Below, piece after piece: positions 30,342-39,873 of a stretch of DNA of 64,000 nucleotides. The notes below the pieces were generated by a model, which was given only the letters and a program-made list of their open reading frames with translations, had not been told where the DNA came from and did no database searches. The stretch comes from Acidobacteriota bacterium (GTDB lineage Bacteria > Acidobacteriota > Vicinamibacteria > Vicinamibacterales > UBA2999). Position 1 is the stretch's first letter. Each line of letters starts with the position of its first letter. Where the stretch lies: contig JACPCS010000103.1 in the NCBI GenBank assembly GCA_016184455.1, positions 28,321 through 92,320 on the forward strand. Direction: 5' to 3'. The translations under genes and the position numbers were made by a program.

Positions 30342-31294
30342 CGTCGTCTCAGCACTACGAGGCGCTCTTCCAGCGGCATCCGAACAATCCGATCCTGACG
30401 GCGGCCGACTGGCCATACCCGGCGCACACGGTGTTCAACGCGGGGGCGACGCGCCTTCCGGACGGCACGACGTTGCTCCTGTGCCGGGTCGAGGATCGAC
30501 GGGGCCACTCACACCTGTGTGCTGCGCGGTCCGACAACGGTGTCGACGGATGGAGGATCGATGGCGAGCCCACGCTCTGGCCAGATCCCGAACGGCATCC
30601 GGAGGAATTGTGGGGGATCGAAGATCCGCGCATCACCTTCGTCGACGAGCTTGGGAAATATGTCGTGACCTATACGGCGTTCAGCCGGGGAGGCCCTGGA
30701 GTCGCACTGGCGCTGACCACCGACTTCCGGACGTTCGAGCGGTACGGTTTGGTGATGCAGCCGGACGACAAGGACGCGGCCCTGTTGCCGCGTCGCATGA
30801 ATGGGCGCTTCGCGTTGCTCCACCGCCCTTGGACGGATCCGTGCGCGGATATCTGGATGTCCTTCTCGCCCGATCTGCGTAACTGGGGCGGGCACAAACT
30901 AGTGCTGCCGGCACGACGAGGCGCGTGGTGGGACGCCAACCGTGTCGGTCTCTCGCCGCCGCTGATCGAGACATCGCGGGGATGGCTCATGTTGTATCAC
31001 GGCGTCAGACGCACGGCGGCCGGCTGTTTGTACAGACTCGGAGCGGCACTGCTCGATCTTGAGACTGCTGAACAGTGCCTGTTGCGTGGTGACTCGTGGA
31101 TTTTCGGGCCAGAGACAGCCTACGAGCGCGAAGGCGATGTGGGCTATGTGACGTTCCCGTGCGGATACACGCTCGACGCCGACGGCGACGGCATCAACTT
31201 GTACTACGGCGCTGCCGACACCAGCGTCGCACTCGCGACCGGAAGCATCACCCAGATCCTCGGCTGGCTCGATCGACACGGCACGGGGGTGTAA
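30338..31294 (+). CDS. GH130 family glycoside phosphorylase
   Basis: 318 residues, five-bladed beta-propeller. Motifs: HPNNPILTAADWPY at the N-terminus, VFNAGATRLPDGTTLLLCRV, WGIEDPRITFVDE (the catalytic Asp of the family lies in this EDPR block), RPWTDPCADIWMSFSPDL, LMLYHGVR and YYGAADTSVALATG. GH130 enzymes phosphorolyse beta-mannosidic bonds to mannose-1-phosphate plus a shorter sugar. Start ATG 30338 overlaps the GT4 stop. Exact substrate cannot be deduced. Confidence 0.88.
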   Translation: MTSSQHYEALFQRHPNNPILTAADWPYPAHTVFNAGATRLPDGTTLLLCRVEDRRGHSHLCAARSDNGVDGWRIDGEPTLWPDPERHPEELWGIEDPRITFVDELGKYVVTYTAFSRGGPGVALALTTDFRTFERYGLVMQPDDKDAALLPRRMNGRFALLHRPWTDPCADIWMSFSPDLRNWGGHKLVLPARRGAWWDANRVGLSPPLIETSRGWLMLYHGVRRTAAGCLYRLGAALLDLETAEQCLLRGDSWIFGPETAYEREGDVGYVTFPCGYTLDADGDGINLYYGAADTSVALATGSITQILGWLDRHGTGV

Positions 31295-31373
31295 CCGGTA
31301 CGACCGCCAGCCCAGGTCCGACGGTGTGCAATCGGGAACAGCGGTCGCGTGCAGGTATCCGTACACTCGGAGC

Positions 31374-31577
31374 ATGCAAACCGACTATGTGAAAGCGGCG
31401 TTGACGGGGGTCTGGATCCTGGCAGTCGGCGTTCTCGGCTACGTCTCCGGCACGACATCCTTCGCCGGGTGGACCGTTGTTGCGATCGTGTCGCTAGTAC
31501 CCCCCGCGGTCATGGTGCGGCTCTGGAGTGCGCCCACGCCGAGCATGTCCGAGACCATTCGGGAAGTACTTAAATGA
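31374..31577 (+). CDS. Small two-helix membrane protein
   Basis: 67 residues from ATG 31374. Two hydrophobic helices (AALTGVWILAVGVLGYVSG and WTVVAIVSLVPPAVMVRLW) joined by a short loop, with a polar C-terminus (SMSETIREVLK). Similar little proteins accompany stress loci in related genomes, from memory. Role unknown. Encoded 80 bp after the GH130 gene and 185 bp before the cold-shock gene. Confidence 0.6.
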   Translation: MQTDYVKAALTGVWILAVGVLGYVSGTTSFAGWTVVAIVSLVPPAVMVRLWSAPTPSMSETIREVLK

Positions 31578-31761
31578 TCATGCAGCTTCGGCGCTATCAA
31601 GATTTCGATCTCGGGACGGTCAGCCATCAATGGATAGCCGAACAGCGGCTCGGGCAAGGACACGATCCACAACGCTGAGATGGACACCCGGCTGGACTCG
31701 AGGCAACAGTCCGAACCGTGTCCGTCTTTGGCACGTCAGCGATAACAACAAAGGACCTATC

Positions 31762-31965
31762 ATGGCAACGATGAACGGTACGATTAAGCGCATTACCGAA
31801 AAAGGCTTTGGCTTCATTGCAACGGCTGGAGGCACTGAGTATTTCTTCCATCAGTCCGCCTGTGCCCGCACGCCGTTCGACGACTTGCGGGAAGGTCAGG
31901 CAGTGTCGTTCACCGTGGGGCAGGGTCCGAAGGGCCCCCGTGCTGAGAACGTCAACCTGCAGTAA
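31762..31965 (+). CDS. csp: Cold-shock domain protein (CspA family)
   Basis: 67 residues, one cold-shock domain that binds single-stranded RNA or DNA and melts RNA secondary structure. RNP-1 (KGFGFIAT) and RNP-2 (YFFHQSA) are present with their aromatic residues. ATG 31762 follows AAAGGA. The region from 31578 upstream is untranslated and may form the long leader typical of csp mRNAs. Last cargo gene before the right end of the island. Confidence 0.93.
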   Translation: MATMNGTIKRITEKGFGFIATAGGTEYFFHQSACARTPFDDLREGQAVSFTVGQGPKGPRAENVNLQ

Positions 31966-32043
31966 CTCACGACAAGGCCTTCTCCGAATCCCCATTCCCG
32001 GCTTTGGTTTCTGGTCGGCCCGCCAGGGCAGCCGTCTGCCTGA

Positions 32044-32059
32044 CATTGTCAGGACAATG
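32044..32059. promoter_or_regulatory. Perfect palindrome near the island's right end
   Basis: CATTGTC-AG-GACAATG, 7-bp arms with a 2-bp centre, 18 bp before the candidate arm repeats. Shape and position suit a binding site of a dimeric regulator or excisionase. Confidence 0.45.
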
Positions 32060-32076
32060 CGAAGAGGAACGGCTGT

Positions 32077-32098
32077 GGTGTGACGGAGGTGTGACACT
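32077..32098 (+). repeat. Right-end copy of the tandem GGTGTGAC repeat
   Basis: Two abutting 11-bp units: GGTGTGACGGA (32077) and GGTGTGACACT (32088), followed by CCGTC as at the left end. About 100 bp inside the right attachment site. The second unit and its flank (16 bp) are identical to 20478-20493. Confidence 0.5.
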
Positions 32099-32198
32099 CC
32101 GTCGCGGTCTCGGGTGGGAGGCAGTTGCCTCCCACCTTCGAAAAGACCTGCACAATCAGCAGGAATCGTCTCGGGCCGTCCCGGGCAGGCCTGTACGT

Positions 32199-32249
32199 TC
32201 GGCCTCCGGCGCCGCAGGCCACAGGTTCGAATCCTGTCGGGCGCGCCAC
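32199..32249 (+). other. attR of the tRNA-Arg island (duplicated tRNA 3' half)
   Basis: Copy of the tRNA-Arg(CCG) 3' half from anticodon stem to CCA plus one base, 49 of 51 identical with 20404-20454. The 5' half of the tRNA is absent here, so it is not a functional tRNA gene. Confidence 0.85.
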
Positions 32250-32279
32250 ATTTCGATCAGCCGACTGACAAATGACTGA

Positions 32280-32690
32280 CAATCCGGAGCGGCTCACGGC
32301 TGCCTCCTGACTCGACTGTACGCGACTGCGGCGGACGCCGCCCATCAGCAGCTCAACGTCGGACAGGGTACCGAGCTCGATGCCGACTCCGCCGATTTGG
32401 ATCTCGCCGGCGCGCGCGTGGTGTTGGAACAGGCGCGTGGCGAACTGGCGGGCGCGCAGGCCAGGCTCGCACGTCTGCTCGGGCGTCCCACAAGCGCCGA
32501 CCTGCAGGTGGCAGAACTCGAGTCGGCGTGGGCGACCTATGAGGCCGCTGTCCGTGCGCTCGACGCCGTGACGCGTTCCCTCCGGCTGCAGCGGCTGGAG
32601 AACGCTGCCCGGGTCGCTGACGCGGCGGTACGCGACTACCGGGCGGCGCGGGCCGCGTGGGTTCGCCGGTCAGCCATCCTGCCGCCGTAA
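32280..32690 (+). pseudogene. N-truncated TolC-like outer-membrane efflux fragment
   Basis: Open frame without a start codon from 32280. VGQGTELDADSADLDLAGAR, then LEQARGELAGAQARLARLLG, resemble the coiled-coil hairpin of TolC/OEP proteins, followed by a helical, Arg- and Ala-rich end to the stop at 32688-32690. The N-terminal part has been replaced by the attachment site. Convergent with the RND permease gene 38 bp away. Assignment to TolC rests on pattern only; it might be another long helical protein. Confidence 0.4.
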
Positions 32691-32728
32691 TCCAAAGGCG
32701 CGTTGAAGATTCAGGCTGCGCCCGGCTG

Positions 32729-35700
32729 TCACCGGACGACCTCTTCCTGTGGCACACAGAGGCGGTTCTCGTCGTCACGCGCCTCGCCGATAATCTGCGA
32801 TCCTGAGTCGGCGCCATACACGATCACATACAGCGCAGGTAACACGATGAGCGTGGCGACGAGCGCCACCGGCATGCCACCAAGGACGACAATAGCCAGG
32901 GGTTGCAGGATCTCGCCGCCCTCTTGTCGACCGCTGGCCAGGGGCACCAACGCCGCCATGGCGACACAGGCCGTCATCAGCTTCGGTCGCAACCGCAGCA
33001 GGGCGCCGAGGCGCACCGCCTCAACCACAGAGTGGCCTGCGCGCCGCAACTGCTCGATGAACGCCACGAGCACGATCGCGTTGTTCGCGGCAATCCCAAT
33101 CAACAGGATTAACCCGATGAAGGCGGTTGCGGAGAGCGGCGTCCCGGAGACGTAGAGCGCGCCGACGGCGCCCACGATGCTGACAGGAAGCACGCCGACA
33201 ATCAGCGCGGGCGCGAGCAGGGCCTCGTACTGGATGGCCAGCACGACGACGATCAGGAGCACGCCGATCGCGGCGGCCCAGCCCAGGCCAGTGCTGCCGC
33301 CACTGAGTGTTGCCATGCGTCCGCCGTACGACAGATGGTAGCCGGACGGCAGCGACAGATCCGCCAGGGCCGCACGCACCTCAGCTGCCGTTTCGCCCAG
33401 CGTCCGGCCGCGAACCGTGGCTGTCACCGAGTTCACGGCCGTGCGGTTCATCCGATCGATGCCGAGCGGCCCCGTGACGATACGGGTGTCAGCGACTTGA
33501 CCGAGGAGCAAGGTGCCACCGTTCGGAAGACGCGCCACCGGCAGGTCGGCGAGGCCCATCAGCCGCTGATGCACGGCAGTCGGCGCCACGGCGAGGCGGA
33601 TGTCGTAATAGAGGCCCTGATCGAGAAAGCGCGAAGGGACATCTCCATTCACGGCCGTCGCGAGCGCCCGACTGATCTCGGCGGGCGTGACGCCGAACGA
33701 CGCCGCGCGCGCCCGATCGATCGAGAAGCTCACGATTGGCTGATCGAGGACGAGACTCGTATCGAGATCGGTCAGTCCCGCCACTCCGCCGAGCCGCTGT
33801 CGGACCTGTTCACCAACGTCGGCCAACACTGACGCTTCCTGACCCTGCACCCCGACGACGACGTCGAAATTCTGCGTCGCGGCCGATCCAGCAAACGTGC
33901 GGATGGCTCGAATCCGTGCCTTGCTCACGCGTGCCCGCACGCCGGGCGTGTCGAGGCCGCCGACCTTCCGTGCAAACGCGCCGATCCACTCCTGCACAGA
34001 CGCGTCGCGGGCGCCTTTGGGGGTCAGCTGCACCAGCATCTCCGCCGTAGCCGGCGTGACCTGAATCGTTTGCCCGATGCGACCGCCGATGGCGGCATCC
34101 ACCAGCACCACATCGGGATCGTCCGTAGCGAGGGCCGCAATCTGGCGAGCACGTGCGTCGAACTCGTCGAGCGGCATGCCCGCCTCGCCCTCGACCGTGA
34201 CCGTCATCTGCCCGTTGTCAATCTCCGGCAGAAACACGTACCCGAGCCGCGTCATCGTCACGGCCGCGACGATCAGTGAGATGAGCGCCCCCGCGACGAC
34301 CCAATGGCGATAGCGGATTCCACCGTTCAGCAAATAGCTGTATCCACCAGTGAGCACGCGCATCAACCGGCCTTCGGCCGCATGCGCACTGCCTCCACTG
34401 TGCGCGAGCAGGGGAAACATCGGCGGAATCAGCGCGAATGCCATGACGAGCCCGGCGAGCGCGGCGAAGATGATCGTGAGGATGAACTCCTCGAAGAACA
34501 GCATGGCGAAGCCGCCCACGAAGAGGAAGGGTGCCACGGCTGCGACGAGCACGCCCAACGCGGCCACCAGCGGTGTCGTCACTTCGCGTGAGGCGGTTTC
34601 CACCGCGCGCCGCACGTTGCGCGTGGTGTCCCAGTGACGCGTGATGTTCTCCAGCAGCACGATCCCATAATCGACGAGCAGACCTACGCCGACGATGAGC
34701 CCGCCGATCGACATGAGGTTCAGGGTCAGACCGAGAGCGCGCATGACCAGAAGTGCCGTCAGCACGGCCGCCGGGACCACGAGCATGCTCACGATGGTGT
34801 ACCGCCAGTCGCCCAGGAACAGCAGGACGACGAGCGCCACCAGGGCAACGGCGAGATACATCGCGTGGCGCGCGTTCTCGATGCTCTGCGTGATGTAGAC
34901 GGACTCGTCCGCCGTCACGGCGACTGACACATCGGCCGGGATCACGCCGTCCCTGCGAAGCTCCTCGAGCCGAGTTCGTACACCAGCCGCCGTTTCCACC
35001 GAGTTCGCCTGCGGCGCCTTGAAGACGCTCAGCTTGACGCCCTCGATCCCGTTGACCGTGACGATCAGCCGCTGCTCGGCATGTCCGTCAGCCACGTCAG
35101 CGACATCTCGCACGCGGACCAGGTCCCCGTTTGGGGCGGGTACCTGCAGGTCGGCGATCTCCCGCGCGCTGCCGAAGAGCGACAGCACCTCTCCAAATAG
35201 CTCCTTGCCTGCAGAATCAATGCGTCCAGGCGACGCTTGGACGTTATAGGAGCGAAGCGCCGTTGCCAGCTCGTCGAACGTCAACCCATGGCTTCGAAGC
35301 TTCGCCGGATCGACACGCACCTGAAGCTCACGCTGGCGCCCGCCGGCGACACGCACGGTCGCCACCCCCGCGGTGCCGACGAATCGGTACGCAAGGTCGG
35401 TGTCCGCGAGCTGCCGCAACGCCATGGAATCCACGGTGTCGCTGCTGAGGACGAATTCCAGAACGGGGAGATTCTGCGGATCGAATTTGAAGATGACCGG
35501 AGGATCGATGTCGGCGGGCAAGCTGCCGCGCGCTCGGTCCACCCAGGCAGCGGCGTCACGGAGCGCGGCATCCATGTCCCGGCCCTGCGCCATCGAGAGC
35601 GTGATTTGTACCCTTCCCTGCTCGGTCGTGGATTCGATCTGTTCGAGACCTTCGACCTGAGCGAGCTCCTGTTCGAGCACACGCGTCACCGTGTTGACGA

Positions 35701-35881
35701 GCACCTCGGGCGGGGTTTGGGCGGCCGTCACCTGCACCCGGACCATCGGGTAAACGATGTCAGGCATCAGGGCAATCGGAAGCTGCACGAACGAGACAAC
35801 GCCGGCGACCACCACGGCGGTCAGCAGCGCCAGCGTGCCGATGGGATGGTCGAGGCAGAGCTGTGGCAGTGACCGTCGCAT
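32729..35881 (-). CDS. RND-family efflux permease (AcrB/CusA type)
   Basis: 1050 residues, inner-membrane proton antiporter of a tripartite pump. Twelve membrane helices in the usual 1+5+1+5 pattern; first helix at HPIGTLALLTAVVVAGVVSF. Helix 4 contains GVGLLVDYGIVLLENITRH, with one conserved Asp, and two large periplasmic loops follow helices 1 and 7. ATG 35881 lies 4 bp after the adaptor gene stop; the longer frame is not needed. Substrate could be drugs or metals; the CusRS-like regulators upstream favour metals, but the metal-specific helix-4 acidic cluster of CzcA is not complete. Confidence 0.92.
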   Translation of the reverse strand: MRRSLPQLCLDHPIGTLALLTAVVVAGVVSFVQLPIALMPDIVYPMVRVQVTAAQTPPEVLVNTVTRVLEQELAQVEGLEQIESTTEQGRVQITLSMAQGRDMDAALRDAAAWVDRARGSLPADIDPPVIFKFDPQNLPVLEFVLSSDTVDSMALRQLADTDLAYRFVGTAGVATVRVAGGRQRELQVRVDPAKLRSHGLTFDELATALRSYNVQASPGRIDSAGKELFGEVLSLFGSAREIADLQVPAPNGDLVRVRDVADVADGHAEQRLIVTVNGIEGVKLSVFKAPQANSVETAAGVRTRLEELRRDGVIPADVSVAVTADESVYITQSIENARHAMYLAVALVALVVLLFLGDWRYTIVSMLVVPAAVLTALLVMRALGLTLNLMSIGGLIVGVGLLVDYGIVLLENITRHWDTTRNVRRAVETASREVTTPLVAALGVLVAAVAPFLFVGGFAMLFFEEFILTIIFAALAGLVMAFALIPPMFPLLAHSGGSAHAAEGRLMRVLTGGYSYLLNGGIRYRHWVVAGALISLIVAAVTMTRLGYVFLPEIDNGQMTVTVEGEAGMPLDEFDARARQIAALATDDPDVVLVDAAIGGRIGQTIQVTPATAEMLVQLTPKGARDASVQEWIGAFARKVGGLDTPGVRARVSKARIRAIRTFAGSAATQNFDVVVGVQGQEASVLADVGEQVRQRLGGVAGLTDLDTSLVLDQPIVSFSIDRARAASFGVTPAEISRALATAVNGDVPSRFLDQGLYYDIRLAVAPTAVHQRLMGLADLPVARLPNGGTLLLGQVADTRIVTGPLGIDRMNRTAVNSVTATVRGRTLGETAAEVRAALADLSLPSGYHLSYGGRMATLSGGSTGLGWAAAIGVLLIVVVLAIQYEALLAPALIVGVLPVSIVGAVGALYVSGTPLSATAFIGLILLIGIAANNAIVLVAFIEQLRRAGHSVVEAVRLGALLRLRPKLMTACVAMAALVPLASGRQEGGEILQPLAIVVLGGMPVALVATLIVLPALYVIVYGADSGSQIIGEARDDENRLCVPQEEVVR

Positions 35882-35885
35882 GGGA

Positions 35886-36980
35886 CTACTGGGCCACCGG
35901 TCGAACGGCGCTCGCCGGAACCACGCGAACGGCGGCACCATCGCGAACGCCGGCTTGCCCTGTAGCGATCACCTGGTCCCCCGCGGCGAGCCCGCGCAGG
36001 ACCTGCACCTGGTCGTCGAGAACCACGCCGATCTCGATCGCGCGCGCTTCTGCGCGTGAGTCCTTCACGACGAACACCTGCGCCGGGCCGGGCGCAAGCG
36101 TTGATGGCACGACCCGGCGATCGACCGTCACGGCGTCGGCGACATGTGCGGTGGTGAAGCGAACGGTGACGAGATATCCCGGCTTGAGCTGCGGATAGAC
36201 CGATCCGGCGTCCAGTTCAACCGTGACCTGGTGAGAGATGGCATCCGCAGAGGGGTAGATACGTGCCACTCTCGCGGTTCGCGGCCCTGCCAACCCGCCG
36301 GCCTGCAACTCGGCGGCATCGCCTGGCGTGATGCGCAGCGCGACGGCTTCCGGCACTTTCGCCAGCACGCGCAGGCGGGACACGTCGGTGACCGTGGCGA
36401 TATGCGACCCTTCTTCCACTGGATCACCGGAGTACCGCACCTGTTCGGTGACGACGCCGCTGATCGGGCTGCGGTGTTGACTCAAGTCGAGCAGGGTGCG
36501 TGCTTTCGCCACCGCCGCCGTATCGAAGCGGTGTTGCGCGATGACTGATTGAAGCCGATTGCGATCCGCCAGTTGCTTTTCGGCGAGTTGCTCAACCCGC
36601 CGACGCTCGTCACTCGAACGCGCAAGGGCCGCCTCGGCTTGTTCCAGATCTGCGCGGAGCAGTTCGTCGTGCTGCGTCGCGATGACATCGCCTGCGCGGA
36701 CCCCGGATCCCACTCGCACGGGAACATCCCTGAGCAGACCGCGTGTCTGCGCGGCGATCTTGACGTCCACGACACCTGCGGCGACGCCTGTCGCGTCGTA
36801 CGTTTGGCGCAGCGGTTGGCGCGTCACCGGAACCGTCGTCACCGGAGTGGCCGTATCGGCGCGGCGAGCTGGTGCGTCGGCAGTCGTGCGATCGGATGGC
36901 CACACAAACAACGCCACCGTGATGCCGACAGCCACCACGTACGGCACCGCCGCCGACCATCGCGACCAGGCGCTGTTCAT
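35886..36980 (-). CDS. Efflux periplasmic adaptor (HlyD/MFP) subunit
   Basis: 364 residues linking the RND permease to the outer-membrane channel. N-terminal signal anchor (VPYVVAVGITVALFVW), lipoyl half-motif around GVAAGVVDVKIAAQTRGLL, a coiled-coil hairpin (LRADLEQAEAALARSSDERR), the second lipoyl half with SPISGVVTEQ, and a beta-barrel with a membrane-proximal domain (AQVFVVKDSRAEAR). Start overlaps the upstream OMF stop (ATGA) and it is 4 bp before the permease start: one operon. Confidence 0.92.
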   Translation of the reverse strand: MNSAWSRWSAAVPYVVAVGITVALFVWPSDRTTADAPARRADTATPVTTVPVTRQPLRQTYDATGVAAGVVDVKIAAQTRGLLRDVPVRVGSGVRAGDVIATQHDELLRADLEQAEAALARSSDERRRVEQLAEKQLADRNRLQSVIAQHRFDTAAVAKARTLLDLSQHRSPISGVVTEQVRYSGDPVEEGSHIATVTDVSRLRVLAKVPEAVALRITPGDAAELQAGGLAGPRTARVARIYPSADAISHQVTVELDAGSVYPQLKPGYLVTVRFTTAHVADAVTVDRRVVPSTLAPGPAQVFVVKDSRAEARAIEIGVVLDDQVQVLRGLAAGDQVIATGQAGVRDGAAVRVVPASAVRPVAQ

Positions 36981-38392
36981 CGCCTCACCCCCGCTTCCGG
37001 TGATGCGAACGCACGCACACCCGGTTCGAGCGGCCGTTGGATCGCGTTTTCCAGGATTCCCAATTCCATCTGAGCCTTCCGGAGGGCGGCCATCACCTGC
37101 GCACGCGCGAGCGTCACCTCGAGATCCGCACCGAGCATCGCCGTCCGATCGACGTCGCCAAGATTGAACTGCTCGGTGACGGCACCATGCCGTGTCTCTG
37201 CCGCCGCCAGGACTTCACGGGCCGTCTGGACCTCTCGAAGCGCACCGGCGTAGCGCGTGGACGCTCGCGCGATGGCATCGACCGTGGCAGCTTGAAGGGC
37301 CAGCACGTCGGCCGCCGCGCGCTCCCGTCGCGCCACGGCCTCGGCGATAGGCCCCGCATTCCGATTCAGCAGCGGAATCGGAAGTCCGAAATCAAACACC
37401 CATCGTCGCTCACTCTCACGCCAGCGAAACCCCGGTCCGATCTGCAGGTCGGGGAACTGCCGCGCCACTTCGAGCCGCACCGCCGTCTCGGCGGCCTGAT
37501 ATGTCGCCAGGGCGGCGAGAATATCGGTACGGGCGAGCAGGGCGTTGCGCTCCAGGGCCAGCATCGCGGCCATGTCAAGCGGTGGGGGAACGTCGATCGC
37601 TTCATGGGAAAGACGGGCTGACGCCAGCGTGGCGGGCCTCACGCCGATGGCACCCGCGAGGGCGACGCGGGTGTCCTCCACCTGGCTCTCGCTCGCGCGG
37701 ACGGCGACACGGAGGCGTTGCAGCTCAAGCCGAGCGAAATCGACCTCCTGCCGAGAGGCATCGCCGAAGTCCAGCTTTGTCTGGAGCGCATCGGCGTAGT
37801 CCGCGCGGACGGTCTCTTCCGCGCGCAGCAGATCCAGCTCCCGCGTCGCGAGCAGATGATCGAGCAGGTTCGCACGTACACGAGAGCGATTCTGCCACGC
37901 GACGTTCGCGATGGTGAGGCGGGTCGCTTCTGACACCGCCTCCGCCTGTGCGATCCGATACCCGCGTTTCCCGGCGGTTTCGATGACGAGTCCGACGCCT
38001 GGTTGAAGGATCCAGGGAATCTCTCCGGGCTCGCCGCCGCGAACGAAGCTGGCGGTGAACCCGACCAAGGGATTGAGCCGCCCGCCCGCGGTGACGATCG
38101 CGGCCCGCGCTTCGGTCCAGTCAGCACGAGCGACGTCGAGATCCGGATGGTAGAAAAGAGCTGCCAGCGTCAGGGTATTCAGGTCCCATTCGACCGGCGG
38201 CCACACCGCGATGGGTTCGGCCAGCGCGACCTCCACGAAGGCGTGCAACTCGCGGCTGTCGAGCGATCGCGCCTCGAACGCAGCCATCGTGAGCTGTGGC
38301 GCGATCGGCGCTGGTGCAACCTGCACCGTTGCGCACGCGGTGGTCAGCGCGGCCAGCGCGCAGGCAGGGAGACGTAATCCCAGAGGGCGCAT
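36977..38392 (-). CDS. Outer-membrane efflux channel (TolC/OEP family)
   Basis: 471 residues from ATG 38392. Begins with a lipoprotein-like signal (RLPACALAALTTAC, possible lipidated Cys). Two OEP repeats of coiled coil follow (PLVGFTASFVRGGEPGEIPW; ATRLTIANVAWQNRSRVRAN; QTKLDFGDASRQEVDFARLE). Completes the tripartite pump with the adaptor and permease. The much longer open frame to 38692 runs into the histidine kinase gene and is not used. 64 bp separates it from that gene's stop. Confidence 0.9.
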   Translation of the reverse strand: MRPLGLRLPACALAALTTACATVQVAPAPIAPQLTMAAFEARSLDSRELHAFVEVALAEPIAVWPPVEWDLNTLTLAALFYHPDLDVARADWTEARAAIVTAGGRLNPLVGFTASFVRGGEPGEIPWILQPGVGLVIETAGKRGYRIAQAEAVSEATRLTIANVAWQNRSRVRANLLDHLLATRELDLLRAEETVRADYADALQTKLDFGDASRQEVDFARLELQRLRVAVRASESQVEDTRVALAGAIGVRPATLASARLSHEAIDVPPPLDMAAMLALERNALLARTDILAALATYQAAETAVRLEVARQFPDLQIGPGFRWRESERRWVFDFGLPIPLLNRNAGPIAEAVARRERAAADVLALQAATVDAIARASTRYAGALREVQTAREVLAAAETRHGAVTEQFNLGDVDRTAMLGADLEVTLARAQVMAALRKAQMELGILENAIQRPLEPGVRAFASPEAGVRR

Positions 38393-38456
38393 CGTCGTTG
38401 CGCCCATTCTATGGATCGGGGCCTGACGCCCAGATGACGGGAAGATTACGAGTTCG

Positions 38457-39872
38457 TCAGGTTGGCAGCACCAGCGTCGCGCGCGTGCCGTGCCCGATTT
38501 GGCTGGCCATTTCCACGCGCCCGCCGTGGAGTTGCGCAATGCTGCGGACGATGGCGAGACCGAGTCCGAGATTGCCTGAAGCGCTCGCGCGCGACTTGTC
38601 GGCACGATAGAAGCGGTCGAACACGTGCGGCAGATCCTCAGCCGCGACACCCTGACCGGTATCGACCACCTCGATCCGAATGCTCGGACCATCGGCGGAC
38701 GCGCGGATGGTCACGGAGCCGCCCCTCGGCGTGTGCGCCACCGCGTTGGCAATCAGGTTGCCCACCGCCCGCTGAAACAGCGTCCGGTCCACATCCAGGT
38801 CGAGATGCGGAGACGCGTCGATGGTGAGCGCGACGCCGTGCTCGGTCGCACTGCCCTCGTAAAACTCAACGACGGTCTCCAGCTCGCGACGCAGATTGAG
38901 CCGCTCACGCGCGATGCGCGTCTCCGGGTGTTCGGCGCGTGCGAGAAAGAGCAGACTGTCGATCAGCCGCGCCAAGCGCTCGTACTCTTCGAGACTCGAC
39001 GCGAGAATCTCACGGTATTCGTCGAGCGATCGCGCCCGCGTCAAGGCCACTTCGGTCTCGCCCCGCAGATTGCTCACGGGAGTACGCAGCTCGTGAGCGA
39101 TGTCGGCAGAGAACCGTGACAGCCGCTCGAACGAGTCCTGGAGACGGTCCAGCATCTCGTTGAACGTGATGGCCAGGCTCGCCACCTCGGCGGGCAGTCC
39201 GGTCCGGTCGATGCGCGCATCGAGCGTCGTCGAGCTGATCCGACGCGCCGTACACGTGATCTGTTCGAGTGGTCGCACGCCACGTCGCGCAATGCGGTGC
39301 CCAACGAACGCGCTCACCGCAAGCGCGACGGCGAGAATCAGCCAGAGTCGCGCACGATACGCAGCGAGCATGTCCTGTTCGTGCGTGAGGTCAATGGCCA
39401 CCTGAATCGTCTGTCGTGCCGACGATTCCTCACCGGCAGCCGCCGTGACCGCACGGAAGGTTCGCCCATCAATCCCGCGGACTTCGACGGCACGTTCGGT
39501 CGGTCCACGTTGAACGGCCGCAAGGGTTTCGCGCGGCAGCACGATCGCCATTCCGGGCGTCTCGACAAGCGTCTCACCGCGATCCGTGAGGACGCGGACG
39601 TACACCTGTTCGTACTGGCGCGCCGCCCACTCCCACTCGACCTCCTTGAGCGCGGCGGCGTTCGGGGCTCGCTCGCGCAGGAGGGTTCGAAGGACCTGGA
39701 CGTTGTCCGCGAGCAGTCGTTGGTCCTCGTCGCGCAGGTTCTGCACGAAAGCCCAATAGAGCAGACCCGTCGCGACGAGGACGAGGCCAAATGCCGTCGC
39801 CGTATACCACGCCGTCAGTCGAGCGGCGATACTCCAACTCAGGTGACTCGGACGCAGGGTGATCGCGCCCAT
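38457..39872 (-). CDS. Sensor histidine kinase, CusS/heavy-metal type
   Basis: 471 residues. First membrane helix near residue 15-40 (TATAFGLVLVATGLLYWAF), periplasmic sensor of about 130 residues, second helix (LWLILAVALAVSAFVGH), HAMP, then HisKA with SADIAHELRTPVSNLRGE (phospho-accepting His) and HATPase with N box NLIANAVAH and G boxes DTGQGV and LGLGLAIV. Layout matches copper/silver-responsive kinases. ATG 39872 is 1 bp after the response regulator stop. Confidence 0.92.
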   Translation of the reverse strand: MGAITLRPSHLSWSIAARLTAWYTATAFGLVLVATGLLYWAFVQNLRDEDQRLLADNVQVLRTLLRERAPNAAALKEVEWEWAARQYEQVYVRVLTDRGETLVETPGMAIVLPRETLAAVQRGPTERAVEVRGIDGRTFRAVTAAAGEESSARQTIQVAIDLTHEQDMLAAYRARLWLILAVALAVSAFVGHRIARRGVRPLEQITCTARRISSTTLDARIDRTGLPAEVASLAITFNEMLDRLQDSFERLSRFSADIAHELRTPVSNLRGETEVALTRARSLDEYREILASSLEEYERLARLIDSLLFLARAEHPETRIARERLNLRRELETVVEFYEGSATEHGVALTIDASPHLDLDVDRTLFQRAVGNLIANAVAHTPRGGSVTIRASADGPSIRIEVVDTGQGVAAEDLPHVFDRFYRADKSRASASGNLGLGLAIVRSIAQLHGGRVEMASQIGHGTRATLVLPT

Positions 39873-39873
39873 G

